DNA of 64,000 bases from Coprinus comatus (taxonomy: Eukaryota > Basidiomycota > Agaricomycetes > Agaricales > Agaricaceae), in NCBI GenBank assembly GCA_034638255.1, contig JAWPGT010000060.1, forward strand, positions 62,001 to 126,000, written 5' to 3'. Position numbers and translations under genes: made by a program. Shown in pieces: positions 37,804 to 50,866 of the stretch; the first letter of the stretch is position 1; every line of letters starts with the position of its first letter. The notes under the pieces are model-generated. The model was not told the DNA's origin and did not search any database. It was given only the letters and a program-made list of their open reading frames with translations.

Positions 37804-40709
37804 ATGTATAGAACATCTGCTTCTGGTTCATCACCTATCTTTGATATTCATGATTTCCCTACACCTCCACTTTCTACTACCCCAAGAAGGATTAAACCAC
37901 TTCCTAAACGAAGAAAATCTTTAACTTCAACTTCCGTTTCTGCTTCTGGTATCACTCCTACTGCTACCGCCACTGCCACTGCTATTGCGACCACTACTAC
38001 CACCACTACTATTCCAAATAATGATGCACGAGGACGACAGCGACAACAACAACGGCGGCGGCAACGGCAACAACTTGGAAATGAAGAAGTTGATGCTGAT
38101 TTGTTTCTTTTGGAGGATCATCATCATGGAACTGGTATAGGAGGGTATGCTACACCACCACCACCTTCTGACGATGAAGCTGACGATGAGGAAAGGCAAA
38201 GAGAAGAAGATGAAGATGAAGATGGTATAGAATTACCTCCACCACCATTACCTCCTCCACCTTTATTAACACCACTACCATATTTTGATCCATCTACAAT
38301 TCCACTTCATCAACTTGGTTTTCATGATGGAGAAAGAGAAAGAGAAGGAGAGGGAGGAAGAATTGAAAATCAAACTGATGAAGACGTATTGAATCAACAA
38401 CGACAAGAATTGGAAAATTTAAACATCGATATTCAAGATCTTCAACAACGTCTTTTTATTAGTTCGGAAACGGAAAGATTGATAGCTCATGCACATGCTA
38501 ATATGAATATGAATATGAATTTAAGTATGGGTTTAGGTTTAGGTTTAGATGGTAATGGAGTAGGAGGAGGAGGTCAAGGAGTAGGAGTAGGAAGAGGAGT
38601 GGATGGGGGAGGAGGAGGAACGGGGATTGGATTTGGGAATATTCAAGAGGAAGCTAGGTTGGTTTTGGATAGGTATTATAGGAGTTTGGGATTGGGATTG
38701 GGATTGAGTAGTAGTGCTGGTGGTGGTGCTGGTGGTGGTACTTCTGGATCTGGTGTTCGAACTGGGACTGGATCTCAGTTTGAAGAAGGTTTTGAGGAAG
38801 GTGAAGGTGATGTGAAACAGGGAGGAGATGAAGGTCAAGGTCAGGGAGAAGGTGAAGGTGAATGTCCACATCATCATCATCATCACCATCATCACCATTA
38901 TCATGATCACGAACATGAACATGATTGGGATCATGAACATTATCATCATGACCATGGCCATAACCATAACCACGACCATTATCATCATCACGACTACGAC
39001 CATGAACACGACCACGACCACGAACATGAACATGGAGATGAAGTACATTTAACTTCTGAAACAGATTACGTGGCTGTTAATGTTGGAAGAGAAAGTCATG
39101 GTTTAGATCCTTATGATCATCCTCCTCCTCAAAATTCAAATATGAATATGAATGTTCAAGGAAATACGAAGAAAAGAAAAGTTCCGGCTAATATTGGTGC
39201 TTCACCTGGACATTCTTCTTCTTCTCATATTCATCATCATAATCACCCTCACCACATTCATAATCACTCTCCTCATAATCATAACCATAATCATGCCCAC
39301 GTTCATACACATACACATATGCATAGTCATCCACATACACCTCATCAAATTCAATTTTCTGAATCTCAAAGAAGTGCAGTAGCGGGGATGTTGGGTTTAG
39401 GTTTAGGTTTAGGTATGGGTGGTATGAATAATATGGCTAGTAACATGGCTAGTCATATGGGTGGTAGTGGAGGGGGAGGAGGAGGAGGAGGAGGAGGAGG
39501 AGGTAACATGGCTCCTATGGGTATAAATTATGATGATGGATTTGGTGGTGAGAAATTTATGAATTTACAAGGACTCGATGGACAATATGAAGTTTTTGAA
39601 TTCGAGAATGATGAACGTAGACAAGGAGAAGGAGAAGGAGAAGGGGAGGAAGAGGTGGAAGAAGAGGAAGAGGTGTTTTTGTTTGGTTCGGATGTTATGA
39701 TTCCTTTTTGTGAATTTGATTCTGGTTCTTTACTTCCTCTTGTTATTCCTTCTATTCCTGTTGTTGAATATGGAGGTGAGGGTGGAGATGGGAATGGAAA
39801 TGGGAAGGGGAAGAGTGGTAGTGGTGGCGTTGATGAAGAATTACAATCTTCGAGTCCTCCAGCTCCAAACCAAGATCAAGAACAACGTTCTAAAAAACCT
39901 AAAGTTCCAATTCCAATTCCGGCTCAAACTTCAATTCCCAAACCAAACTCCAACTCTAACTCCAATCCCAATTCAAACCCAAAATACCAACAAAAACCAA
40001 GCAAATCCACAATAATAGGACTCAAACGAAAAGAACTAGTCAAATTCCGAAGAAAAAAATTAGAAGGAATATTAGGTATTCAACCTCCCGGATTGAATTC
40101 TGGTGTTGGTGAGATACTTGAAATGGGATTAGCTTCTTATTTTGAAGTTTTATTGTTTGATGGTCCTACTCATTATAATAATAATAATAAGAGTAAGGGT
40201 GAGAGTAGGAGTAGGAGTAGGAGTAGGAGTAGGAGTAAGAAGAGTTTTGGTAAAGGGGATAGGAGTAAATTTGGATTTGGTGATTTTGAGAGTTTGGGTG
40301 ATGAAGATTTGGATGAAGATCGAGATCGAGATAGAGATAGAAATAGAGATGGAGATGAGGAGGAAGAGGGAGATGAGAATGAGAATGGTTGGGTTTGGAG
40401 TGGGAATGGATATAATGTTGCTAGTGGGAATGGGGATGATTGTGAATATGAATATGAACATCAACATGAACGTGGTTATGGATATGCTGGTGGAAGTGGA
40501 AGTATGAGAAGAGGATTAGGAAGAGGAAAGAGAGAAGTGAAAATTAGGTTATCGAAAAGAGAGAGGATTAGAAAGAATAGAAGGGGTGGTGGCGAGAGTA
40601 AAGATGAAGAGGTTGAAAAAGCGAAAATGAAGTTGGGAGATGGACGGTTTAGGTTTAGTTGTCCTAGTACCTGTGAGTTTCTCTTTTTTCTTTGTTCGAA
40701 TAAGTGTTG

Positions 40710-40743
<34 letters not shown>

Positions 40744-41721
40744 GCTGGGGATAGACTGATAGCGTTACAAGAAGAAATCGAAAGATTAAGAACGTTATTC
40801 GGGACAGAGTGGGCTAGACAAAATCTTGTTCAAACTGCAAACTATAGTGGCGTTATGGATATTAGCAGAGGAAATAATGGAGGTGGTGGTGTTGGTGTTG
40901 GTGATGACGATGCTGAAGAAAGATTAGAGAGAAGCGAAAAAGATAGAAAGAGAGGGAAGAAAAGATCTCACAATCAACAACAATACAGTAGAAGGGCTAT
41001 GGGTAGTGGGACTAGTGGTGAAATGGAAGCTAGGTTTTTAGAGATGCCTAGTGAAATACAACATCAAGCCCAACAAACATCGTCGCAATCGCAAATGCAA
41101 TCTCAACAACAGATTCAGAACCAAGAACAGCAAGTGCAGATCCAAACGCCTACAGCCACTCCCAAGAAAGGAAAGAAGAAGAAGAGATCTGCGCTGGCGA
41201 ATGCTTCGAATCCACATCATTTAAGGAATTATGTCCCTTCGAGGTTACCACAGGGTGGTAATCAATCATCACAAGGTGGAACTGGAGGAGGTGGTGGGGG
41301 AGGTGGGGGACATGTTCAAGGAGGACAAGGAGATGGACTGTGGCCATTACCTGTTAGGTTTCTGTCAACGGAATTGGCTCCGAAGAAAAGAAAGAATAAG
41401 AATAATACTAATACTCGTACGAAAGAGACAACTGTTCCTCAACTGGTTGTACCTGAAGATGAATGGATCTGTGCATTCTGTGAGTATAGTTTGTTTTACG
41501 GAGATGACGGAGAGTACAAGAGAGCCATTAGGAATCGGAAAAAGATACTGAAGAGAAGGAGGAGGGCTAGAGAACGAGCAGCAGCAGCAGCGAGTGGAGT
41601 GAATGCAGTAATGAAAAATGCTGGTGTTTCTGTTGGAGGTAGTCATCATAATCATCATCATAATGAGGTTGGGGGAGAGGAATATGAAAGTAGAACGAGG
41701 ATTAGAGAGGCGCCTGGATAA
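37804..41721 (+). CDS. 1281-residue low-complexity His-rich protein, function unknown
   Basis: Two exons (37804-40672, 40745-41721) join in frame; the single 72-nt intron contains a (TTA)n microsatellite. The N-terminus has DIHDFPTPPLS and RIKPLPKRRKSL (a basic patch, possible nuclear signal). Residues ~350-410 are an extreme His/Asp/Glu region, and ~470-515 a second His/Asn region. Gly, Glu and Arg-Ser runs follow. A better conserved patch spans the intron: RLSKRERIRKNRRGG, FSCPSTSGDRLIALQEEIER. Near the end, VVPEDEWICAFCEYSLFYGD contains a lone CxxC before a basic helix (RAIRNRKKILKRRRRARERA). The His tracts could bind metals, but that is inference. No family is recognised. The next gene begins 64 bp after its stop. 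Confidence 0.7.
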
Positions 41722-41784
41722 GATAATATAAATAGACGATTTTTGATTTGATGGCTGTTGTGCCAAACGTTGGCTTTTGAGCCC

Positions 41785-41943
41785 ATGTCGTCCGACGGCA
41801 GGTATATCTATCACCAGTCCTACGACTATCCCTACTACGATAGCAGTGGTATCAGGCGTAATACCAGCTCACACTCTCCTCAGCAGCACGCGTACTACCA
41901 GCCGACCGCTTACGTCCAGCAGCAGCAGCAGCAGCAACAACAA

Positions 41944-41990
<47 letters not shown>

Positions 41991-44879
41991 GCCAGCAGGA
42001 TGGAATGACAATCATAATAACCACAGCAATGGAGGATGGGGAGGACAGTTTGCGTATTCACATCCGAATCAGCAACAGGAGTATGCAACCAGCTCTGGAG
42101 GTCCAAGCCGACCGACTACTGGGGCCACGCAGGGAGAAGACTCGCATCCTCATAGATCCTATTCAAATATTCCTCCGCCACAACACCACCACCCACACCA
42201 ACAACAATCCACAGCCCCAGAGCCAAGGAGGATCATCGACACCGCAAGAATGGACGCGTCGCGTTTGGACTCGAGGATGGACACTGCTGCCAGTGCAACT
42301 CCTTCTACAACAGCCCAGCCATCTTCAGCACCGAGTACAACGGCCACAACCAGGATGGGTGAGAGGTTAATGTATTCCTCTCATCATCATCCCCCTCCAC
42401 CGCCGTCCTTATCGCATCATCCCCAACAACAACAACAACATCCGCATCAGCACCATCATCCAGCGCCTACGCCCACCCCTCCGATAACAACTAGCCTGGC
42501 CGGGGCAACCTCGCTGAAGAATAGAAGAAGGGATTCACCGCTGTCGTCTCTCGTCAGAGGGCCTCCGTCCAGTTTGCAGCATTATTCTCAGCATTATTCT
42601 CATCAGCAACAACCTCATCCACATTCACACCCACCACCACCACCGCCACCTCCTCCTTCGACAGCTTCTCTACCTCCACCTCATCCCCACCCTCATCCCC
42701 ATCCTCCCCAGTCTTCAAGTGTACCCGCTCCTCCTCCCCCTCCGCCCCAAAGTTCATCCTCTAGCTTGGCAGGTGGTCATGGACACAGTCACAGTCATCC
42801 TCACAATCATGTCCAGCCTTCTCATCCTCCCCCTGGTATTGGACCCGGTATACACCCAGGAGCTTTGAGCGTTAATAATAATTCTAATACAGCCCCAACT
42901 ACAAACAGCGCCCCGCCGCTGCCTACAACCGTACAACCCTCTCATACCCAAACCCATCATACGCATCACCCAGGAAATGGAACTATTACACCGACTGCTA
43001 CAATTAATGTCCCTGCTCCGCCTCCACCACCCCCACCACAGGCCCAACCTCCCCCTCTGAGATTGGATTTCTACAAGGTCTTTATATTTACTTAATTTTT
43101 GTGTCGGGATCTGAACTGACCGAGTATTCTTTTCCATTTATTTCTTTGGGTTTTTCGAATGATTGGCGATTTGTGATTGACGTTGCTATGACGTTTCATT
43201 GGGAAATTGTGCGGAACAACAAAATGTTTCCCCCTACGGATAAGTACAGTTGATGGAAGCCTACGAACTGATAATAAACGGCATGAATTCTATGAAATCT
43301 GGCAGTGCTGTCAACGGTGTTAATGGGATTTCTAATGGAAGTAATGGAGGAAAAATAGTACCCGATCGAGACAAGGTGGAAGAGATGCTGCAGCGCGCAA
43401 CTGATGCCCTCGGGGTTTTTGACGGTGTACCTCCGCCATCTACAATCTCACCGCCGCCGACGAATGGAATTTCAGGAACGAATACACACACATCTACAAC
43501 TGCGCCTGGGATTGGGATTAATCAGAGTCATCCTCAAAATCATGTTTCTTCGGCACATCCACAAGGAACCAATACATCGATAACTTCTAGTTATTCATCA
43601 TTAACTGGTGCTAATAGTCTGCCTCCTCCTCCACCTCCTTCAAATCTTCCACCTCCTTCATATCATCACCATCAGCAACATCCTCCTCCTTCAAATATTC
43701 ATCAACCACCACCTCATCATCAGCCACCTCCTCTTTCACATATACCTCAACATCAACATCACCAACCTCCACAGCATCAACCCCCACAACGTCAATCCTC
43801 ACATCCACAACATCAACCTCCACAACAACTACAACAACACCAACCTCCGCCTCCTCCGCATCAACAACCTCATCCTCATCAATCTCAAAACCAGAATCAA
43901 AATCAAAATATGGTTTCCGCACCCAGTCTAAGTACTAGTCATAGTCATGGAAGTGGTAGTGGTGGTAATGTGAATGGTATGAGAGATGAACCACCTGTTA
44001 AAAAACAAGTATGTTTCTTATCTCCTTTTCTTGGCCGTTAAAACACACTTATCTTATTTTCGCCACTCTAGAAAACGGAAACTACCAATTCAAATATGGA
44101 TAATTTGTCAGCTTCTACATCAACTTCATCATCCGGTGGTGGAGGTGGAGGTGGAGGTGGTAATGGGACAGGTAATGGGACAGGTAATGGGACAGGTACA
44201 GGTAGTAATGGGGGTGGGGGTGGAAATGGTACAGGAACAATTGGTGTAGGTGGTGTGACTAGTACAGGACAAACACAAAAATGTTTAGGTTGTCATGCGA
44301 CTTCTACACCTGAATGGAGAAGGGGACCTTTGGGTTTGTCTTTTTCTTTTTTCTTTTTCTTTTTTTGTTCCTTTCTCTTCTTTAAAATAATAGATGCTAA
44401 TTTAAATCAACTTCGTCCATCACTTGGGGGTATTTTTTTGCCCCTCTATTATAGGTCCTAGAACGTTGTGTAATGCTTGTGGATTGGTATATGCTAAATT
44501 GGTAAATGCCTTTCTCTTATTATTACCTATCACTCTTTCTCAATCACCTTTTTTCCCTTTTTTTTTTTAAAAAAAAAAAAAATAGGTGAAAAAACGAGTA
44601 AAAGAAGGTTATGGAGGTGGGAATGGCAATAATAACAATAGAAGACCTGGACAACTTCAAGTTTCAACATCAGGTTCCGGTTCTGGTTCTGGTCAAAACA
44701 CTGGAGGGGGAGGGAATAATGGAAATGGAAGAGGAAGAAATAGTGGTGGTGGTGGACAAGGTAGAAATAATAGTAATAGAGGAGGGGGAAGAGGACATTT
44801 ACAAGGAGGAGGAGGACAGGGGAGTCAGGATGAAGATGAGGATAGTAGTGAGGAGGAAGATGAGTTGGATGGGAGGTGA
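41785..44879 (+). CDS. GATA-type zinc-finger transcription factor with polyQ tract
   Basis: Five exons (41785-43077, 43250-44008, 44072-44333, 44455-44501, 44586-44879) give 884 residues. A start at 41758 is also open. A run of about 25 Gln (41917-41990) is followed by long Pro/His/Gln-rich disorder. A helical patch is split by intron 1 (LRLDFYK / LMEAYELIINGMNSM) and continues to KVEEMLQRATDALGVF. The GATA finger [26 protein letters not shown] has the fungal C-x2-C-x18-C-x2-C spacing and is split by intron 3 after the GPLG. The basic tail VKKRVKEGYG contacts DNA in this family. A Gly-rich, acidic C-terminus ends it. It has no PAS domain, so it is not a white-collar-2 orthologue of the usual form. 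Targets would carry GATA sites. Confidence 0.85.
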
Positions 44880-47686
44880 TGGTGATGTGATTTTTTGAGA
44901 AAGACGAAAAAGAGGGATGGGCTCTTTTTCTTTTTCTTTTTCTTTGTATAGACGATTGTCGCTCTCCCTCTCTCTCGTTCCCTTTTTTCTTGGGATCTTT
45001 TTTGATTTCTTGGGTCTTTGTTTCGCATTTCGTTAATTTTCTTTTTCTTTTTTGTGTTGCAAAACCGACTTTATTTTCCTTTTCGGTAGACTTCGTGTTT
45101 CTGTGTTCCGTATTCCGTGGTTCTATTTTGTAACGTTTCTTCAAGTGCCCCCGTACCTTCAGTTTGTAACCTTGTTACTTGATTTCCCAGAGTCTAAATT
45201 TCGTATATTCTGATTTTCCTCTCTGTTTTAACCCCTCCGCCCCGATTTTGAACAATGTTGATTTGATAATTCTTCCCCCCCCCCCCCCCCCCTCTTTTCT
45301 TCTCTCCTCTGTGTCTATGTTCGTTCTCTCTTCTTTTTTGTAAAATTTCTTGTTGATAAACGGTATGATATATATATTGATATGTGTGTTTAGTTCCAAA
45401 ATATCTACATACATATGTACTAAGTACTACTTCTGACTTTGTGAAAAAGAGTTTAGAAGGCAGTATATTTGTATTTATCATTGTATCAAAACCATGATGG
45501 ATCATTGGATGGATGTCAAAAGGCCTTGAGAGGTATTCAGTGATTACGAAAAAAATAGATATACAGATGTTTTGAAATTATTCACACACATACACACAAT
45601 CCGGATTGGGATTGTAGTTCCGACCATAACATATCCGTTATCTGTCATGTCACAAGGATAAGGATAAGGATTTCTTACAAAACTGAATACTGATTAATGA
45701 CCCAAGTATTATCTCAGACTCTAAACTACAATTTACCCATATACGGCGTACACTGGCAGAAAACTGTTATATATGGTATTGGTACATATGTAGTCTTCGG
45801 ATAATTCGGACCAAATTGTCCTCTTCTATTTACCACAGTTGCAACACTTGACAGTCAGCATTGAATATATTGAGAAGACCACGACGTGTGTATATGTATA
45901 TGGGCGCTGTATTTGTCGTAATAATATATGATTTGAAGTTCAAACAATTTAAAGTTGAGTAAGTTCCGTGGAGATAAGTTACTACACTGACATATGTAAT
46001 GGAGTAATGATATCTAAATATAACGCACGAAGTTGGTGGCGGGAAACTTCTTCTCTATGTTACATTGTTTTTTTACTCCTTGGGCAAAAACGCCGCGGCA
46101 TCTCTCCTCGGGCGTTGATTCTTTTTTTTGCTTTTTTACTATATATATTACATACTTAAGAAGGATCAGAAAAATCAAACAAAGAAAAAAGTTCATTGAC
46201 AGTTCTAACAGATGTAGTTCTATTTCAAGTTGATGATGGGAAATTATTATCACTCAGTACTCAGCAAAGACAAATTTTGTATAGTACTGCTTACTTATTT
46301 ATGTAAGTGAAGTGGAGTCGAAAAAGAATTATTCGATGGATTGTCATGTTTCTTTCTTGATTTAGAACATGACTCGGGGTTCGGAGTCTATTAATATTAA
46401 TACATATGTACTTGGAACAAAAATGATCTTTTAAAAGGTTCGTTAATCATTAGATGCTGGGTGCTAGTGAACTTGAATATCTACGTTGAATATTATCTTA
46501 CAACTGTTAGCTTAGGATAATGTAAGTGGGTTCATCGTCCATAGATTATGATCCACTTCATTCAGCCACACATCCTATATAGGTTAGTAGTTACTACGTA
46601 GATCACATCACCCCTTCAGGCTTTCAGAATATATGTACATAGAGCCTCACATAGAAATTATAATTTAAAATAGTTCATAACTTGACTCGACCCTCAGACT
46701 CTGATATAAAGGCATTGAAATTTGAAAAGAAGCTCTGTGGTCTCAGAGCGGGACGTTAACGTAAAATGTTTAAAATCATAGAGATGTCCCTTTTTAATCA
46801 AAGGCGCCAGAATGCGCCCTTGCGGATCTGGTAAATTGTATTATATTGTATATGTACTCGGTGTGTACTTATATATATATTTCTGATATAATATGGAATT
46901 CTCCCGCTATATATCGCCTTAGGGCCCCAAGTCTTAGCAGTATAAACTTGAGCTTGAATTAACTACCCTACCGTTCGCTTTAGGGTTTAAAATTCTTCAT
47001 TATGTTGAAAAGCTCTATAAGATGCAGAATCGTTTTCGTTTTGAACAACTACTGGCTTTCATGAAACATATAGTATATATTCGCTGGTTTATACACTAGT
47101 AGGTGAGAAGCCTGATATACGAGACATATTGGTCACTTTGTTGATGAAGAAAACCATGGCCGATTGGTGGAATTGAAACAGCGTGGCGCTATGGCGCTAT
47201 TTCAGGGGGTATGCCGTGAGAAGGATAGAGGTGACGTCACATGCTGCGGCGCTTGCCGATAATGTGTTTTTCAACTTTGTTTGTGTCTACATTTTCAACT
47301 CGTTTCAAGTTGAACGTTGAAGAGTTCAACCGTTCAAGCTTTCAAGTACAATGAGATATACGTACGCTGTAATCTGAATTGCGATAAGATCTTGCTGATT
47401 ATCTCGAGTTCAGAACGAAGATCGGAGCAATAGGAGGCATTCTTTAGTATTTACATAATGCGAGCAAGTACATGCAATTACAAAAGTATACTACAAAGGC
47501 GAAACGGTAAGATGGTACAATACAGTGAGTACACAAGTATAAAACATAGTACATGCGTTATACATAAACTAAAAAGAAGAAAAAGGAACGAGAAAAGGAA
47601 CGAGAAAAAAAGAAGGAAAAAAATACCACAGTGGAAGGGAAGAAGAAAACCTCGCGTTGACTGCTCTCTCCCCTGTGCCTTCAGCT
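44880..47686. other. 2.8-kb gene-poor interval
   Basis: The GATA-factor 3'UTR probably covers the first few hundred bases (poly-T patches, then an 18-C run). The rest is AT-rich with dense stops; no ORF carries a domain. Small direct repeats occur (GGCGCTAT twice near 47184-47201). Confidence 0.5.
45275..45292. repeat. 18-nt poly-C run
   Basis: Eighteen consecutive C lie in a likely 3'UTR or intergenic setting. On the opposite strand this is a G-run able to form a quadruplex. Length in the assembly may be imprecise. Confidence 0.9.
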
Positions 47687-48914
47687 TCAATCGTCGCCAT
47701 GGTAGTTTGGATACTCCTTCTGGGCCCTACGTTTGAAACAGGAAGTTTTGCCATCGGAAACGTGATAGTGTCTGTTTGTGGAATCCGGTCGACTCAGAAC
47801 CTTCCTGCATTCTGGATTGGGACAAGTTTGGAGCTGAATCAATTTACGACGAACATCTTCCCTTTCGTTAAGGAGGCTGCTAGTCGCGACATGTTTGCAA
47901 CCCCAGTGCCTCGCCAATTCAGTGGCATCCTTGTGCCCAGCCTTGCCGGCGCAGTCGGGATCAGGACAGAAATAGTGATTAGAAAGTTCTTTGATTCTCT
48001 CTCCACTTTCATCCATGCACTTTTCCTGGCGCTTGACTATAAACCTTTCATGTTTGGCCTTATCGCGACCCTCTGCAATTTGTACAGAAAGTACATTCTT
48101 GATTAATAAGAACCACTCCTTGGAAGCTTCCTTCTGGCTATGTTCGTACACTTTCAGAGCATCCATATCATTCGGGGTTAACTGTAAACCATTTCCTCCG
48201 CTGGACCTTCTATTCCCTTCTGCTCGTGGTGACTGTCCCCCGGCGGCTATTATTGAGGAAGTCGGACTCGAAGTCGGGTGCGAACGAAGTATATCTTTCG
48301 ATTTCGGGGCACGCGGAGACCTCATCGGGCCAGCAGTGAGGCGATTATTGTTTCGCATTCCTCTGGTTAACTGGTTGGCCACTTCAGGCCCTTCAATGTC
48401 TCGTAGATGTATTCCGGAGGTCAAGGGTGGTGCATTGGTGAGGATTTCGCGATAATTTTGGTTTGGAGATCCTTGTGAGATATAGACTGGTAAATTCCGA
48501 TAACCTGCCTCGCTGCTCCCATAAGGGCTCATTCCATTCAAATTCTCGTCATTCGATTCAAGGTAACGTAGAAGTGAGGAATTGGGTGTACCATAACCAG
48601 GGGAGTTTTGGGAATACGTCAATTCATTGGGAAAGGTCTATTTTAGGCATCAGGTCAATTTAAACGGAAGAAAAAGAAAAAGAACAAGGAATATTGCACT
48701 GACGTTTTGATAATCATTTGGGCCCCAGCCAGTAGGTTGTACCTATAAGTTTTTAATGTAGGTTACATTGAGAAATATTGAGAAATCCAAGTGTTTCATG
48801 AAGTGGCGTTAAATTCTAGGCACTCACAATGCTAGACAGTGATGTATCGGCCCCAAATTGATTGTGTAGATAGCTGGGGTGGTTGGGGTTGTGATTTATG
48901 AGATGTGAGTCCAT
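47687..48914 (-). CDS. zinc-finger protein, copy B (paralogue of 26225-27590)
   Basis: The start MDSHLINHNPNHPSYLHNQF at 48914 is followed by a small second exon (VQPTGWGPNDYQN) and a long third exon (TFPNELTYSQNSPGYGTP...). This is the same 3-exon plan as the copy at 26225-27590. Conserved end: EWFLLIKNVLSVQIAEGRDK, YFCPDPDCAGKAGHKDATEL, ARHWGCKHVATSSLL, LIQLQTCPNPECRKVLSRPD and STNRHYHVSDG. The Ser/Pro/Arg-rich middle is disordered. The shared architecture indicates duplication within this locus (about 20 kb apart, same strand) with strong divergence outside the fingers. Likely nuclear; function unknown. Confidence 0.7.
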
Positions 48915-49543
48915 TTCTGTAGGATATTAGAGCTATATTTCGTGCTTGAAGACTAGGGATAGAGGACAGGATTTGAGAGAGTGAGTTTAATTTTAGCTAA
49001 ATCACCCAAATATATCATGGACAAAAATAGAATAAGTGTGGCGAAGTGTGGCATTATTGGACATGAGGCAATTTCGTTCCCTTGAGTTATGAGCAATGTA
49101 ATCTACAGGAAAATTTGAATCATGATATAACCGATCAGAAAATGTTTCAAAAGCTGATAGAAGTCGCCTTTCGGTACCTATCTTCGCGCACGGATTCTTC
49201 CTCTTCATAGGAAACATATTATTATATAAATCATATTGCGGAATAGTCATCATCGAGTATTCTCTCCTCAAAAAATTCTCACTAGCAAATCACAACAAAT
49301 AAATATTTTATTATTGTTATTTAAGTGTACTTTCTCTCAAGTATCGCCGTTTCATTTGGATTATGATTTTCTGCATAAATTAACATACATTCCTAGCGCT
49401 TTTTCGAATCTAAAATGTGGTCCAACGCAACGTTATAGAAGCTTCGGTTCATTCCCTACTCAATACCAAGCAAATATATATCTCCTCTGCTACTTGACAT
49501 CACAAGGAGTCCATTCGACTCACTCAGTGCCAAGAAAGTGATA
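48915..49543. other. intergenic
   Basis: AT-rich, 629 bp, no supported ORF. It contains the promoter of the zinc-finger gene copy B and the 3' flank of the broken F-box gene. Confidence 0.5.
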
Positions 49544-50546
49544 TCATCTGTATATAAAAATGGTGATCTTAGTATTGCCGTGAAGTGATCTGATCAAATA
49601 AAAAGACCACACACCCTTAATGTCAGAACGGTCATTAACGGAGAACGTGTACACTACAGGGCTCCCGAGAGAAGTTTTCCAATTATTCCATACTAAGAGC
49701 TCCTTAACAGTACACTGCGGAAACCCTTGAATGATGGCCCCGCGTATACCACGGGGACCTAAGACATACGTAGGCTTAAGGGGATTCTGTTGTGTAGATC
49801 TCGAACGCGAAGTACATGTTCTTGGGCACAACTTGGAGCGCGAAGGTGTGCTGTGGTGTATTGGTAGGGCGATACTATCAGAAGGCCGGGATCTTAAGCG
49901 GGGTGACAGATCACATGAATCACTACGGTGTTTCCAGTGGATTGTATGTTGATAAAGCCCTGGAAGTTTTCTGCCGTAACTATAAACGTGCAACAACATG
50001 ACGTCATCGGGCGCTTCTCCTTGTGTAGCCTCCAGGGAGGATGTTCGAGCATTAGCAAAACAATTGAATACCAGCTCGGTATACCATTGCACTGGACTTG
50101 CTCTTAGCCTTGAAGTTGATCCCACTTCTCCCGCAAGAAGGGGCCTGGTGTCATACACTTCTACAGACGAAACTCGTAAGAGGACCAGATAACGGCCGTA
50201 TAAATCAATTTTCGGATTCAACTACACGAGCAAAGTAAATATAAATATATTGTTAATAGGTACCAGAAGTCAGGAAGGATACACACCGGTTGGACTGATT
50301 CACCTGTTTCGGGATCGACATTTTCAAGATGAGGATACTCAGCCTCTACAAGTTTTACTGGCAAATCAGAGTTGGTAGCAACATAAATCAAACCCCCATA
50401 GCTTGTCGCAATTATATTTTCTGAAAGACTGATCGCTTTGACAGTCTTCCACCTGGTCTCGATCGTCCTCACAAGAGTGAACGCTGTGTTGCTACGCAAC
50501 GGCACCTCCCATATTTGGCAGAAGCTGTCAAACTGAGGTTGAAGAA
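49544..50546 (-). pseudogene. 5'-truncated F-box/WD-like gene, cut at the transposon boundary
   Basis: Two exons are readable: FDSFCQIWEVPLRSNTAFTL onward (50540-50265) and, after a ~42-nt intron, LNPKIDLYGRYLVLLRVSSV, VEVYDTRPLL, VLGPRGIRGAIIQGF. These match the intact F-box gene at 33110-34998 from its VYEVTLRTNTAFIH block to its ALGWKGRRGVWV block. The first ~190 residues, including the F-box, are missing: the frame stops where the KDZ-type element begins (50547). The sequence on the other side of the element belongs to a different gene, so the missing 5' half is not simply displaced. It is therefore a gene remnant. Confidence 0.65.
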
Positions 50547-50866
50547 GCACCTATGTCGCCCATGTGATCGGCCTTGTTAGGCGGTAGGAACCCCCCGTTC
50601 CTACCGCCCAGTTAGGCTTTGTTTTGGCCAATTCCCTGTAGGACGCTTAAAGTATGCTAAAACTATCAAGAAATACAGCAAATTAATAATCTGATGCACT
50701 CCCAGGATAGTTGCTTGCCGTGTGATATCCTAAGACAACACGTGTGCCCGTCCCCATTGCTATCCCTTGTCCACGGTGTTCGGATCTTCCCGCTCGCTGC
50801 CTTCCCGCCTAATCTACCGACTCTCCCGCGCCCCCGCCCCTCTTTCCAGTCACACACGTGATTGCC
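50547..50866 (+). repeat. left terminal inverted repeat (320 bp)
   Basis: It begins GCACCTATGTCGCCCATGTG and aligns without gaps to the reverse complement of 55655-55974. Four differences were counted (C/T, T/C, G/A, G/A). Confidence 0.92.
50580..50608. repeat. hairpin inside the left TIR
   Basis: A perfect inverted repeat: GGCGGTAGGAAC, a CCCCC loop, then GTTCCTACCGCC (12-bp stem). It lies 33 bp from the element end. It could be the transposase binding or subterminal recognition site. Confidence 0.85.

Noticed and set aside
38545..39048. Minus-strand ORF rich in Met/Val/Phe
   Set aside because: It is the antisense reading of the His/Asp/Glu repeats of the plus-strand gene at 37804-41721.
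41785..44879. White-collar-2 orthologue
   Set aside because: No PAS domain is visible; only the GATA finger and low-complexity regions are present.
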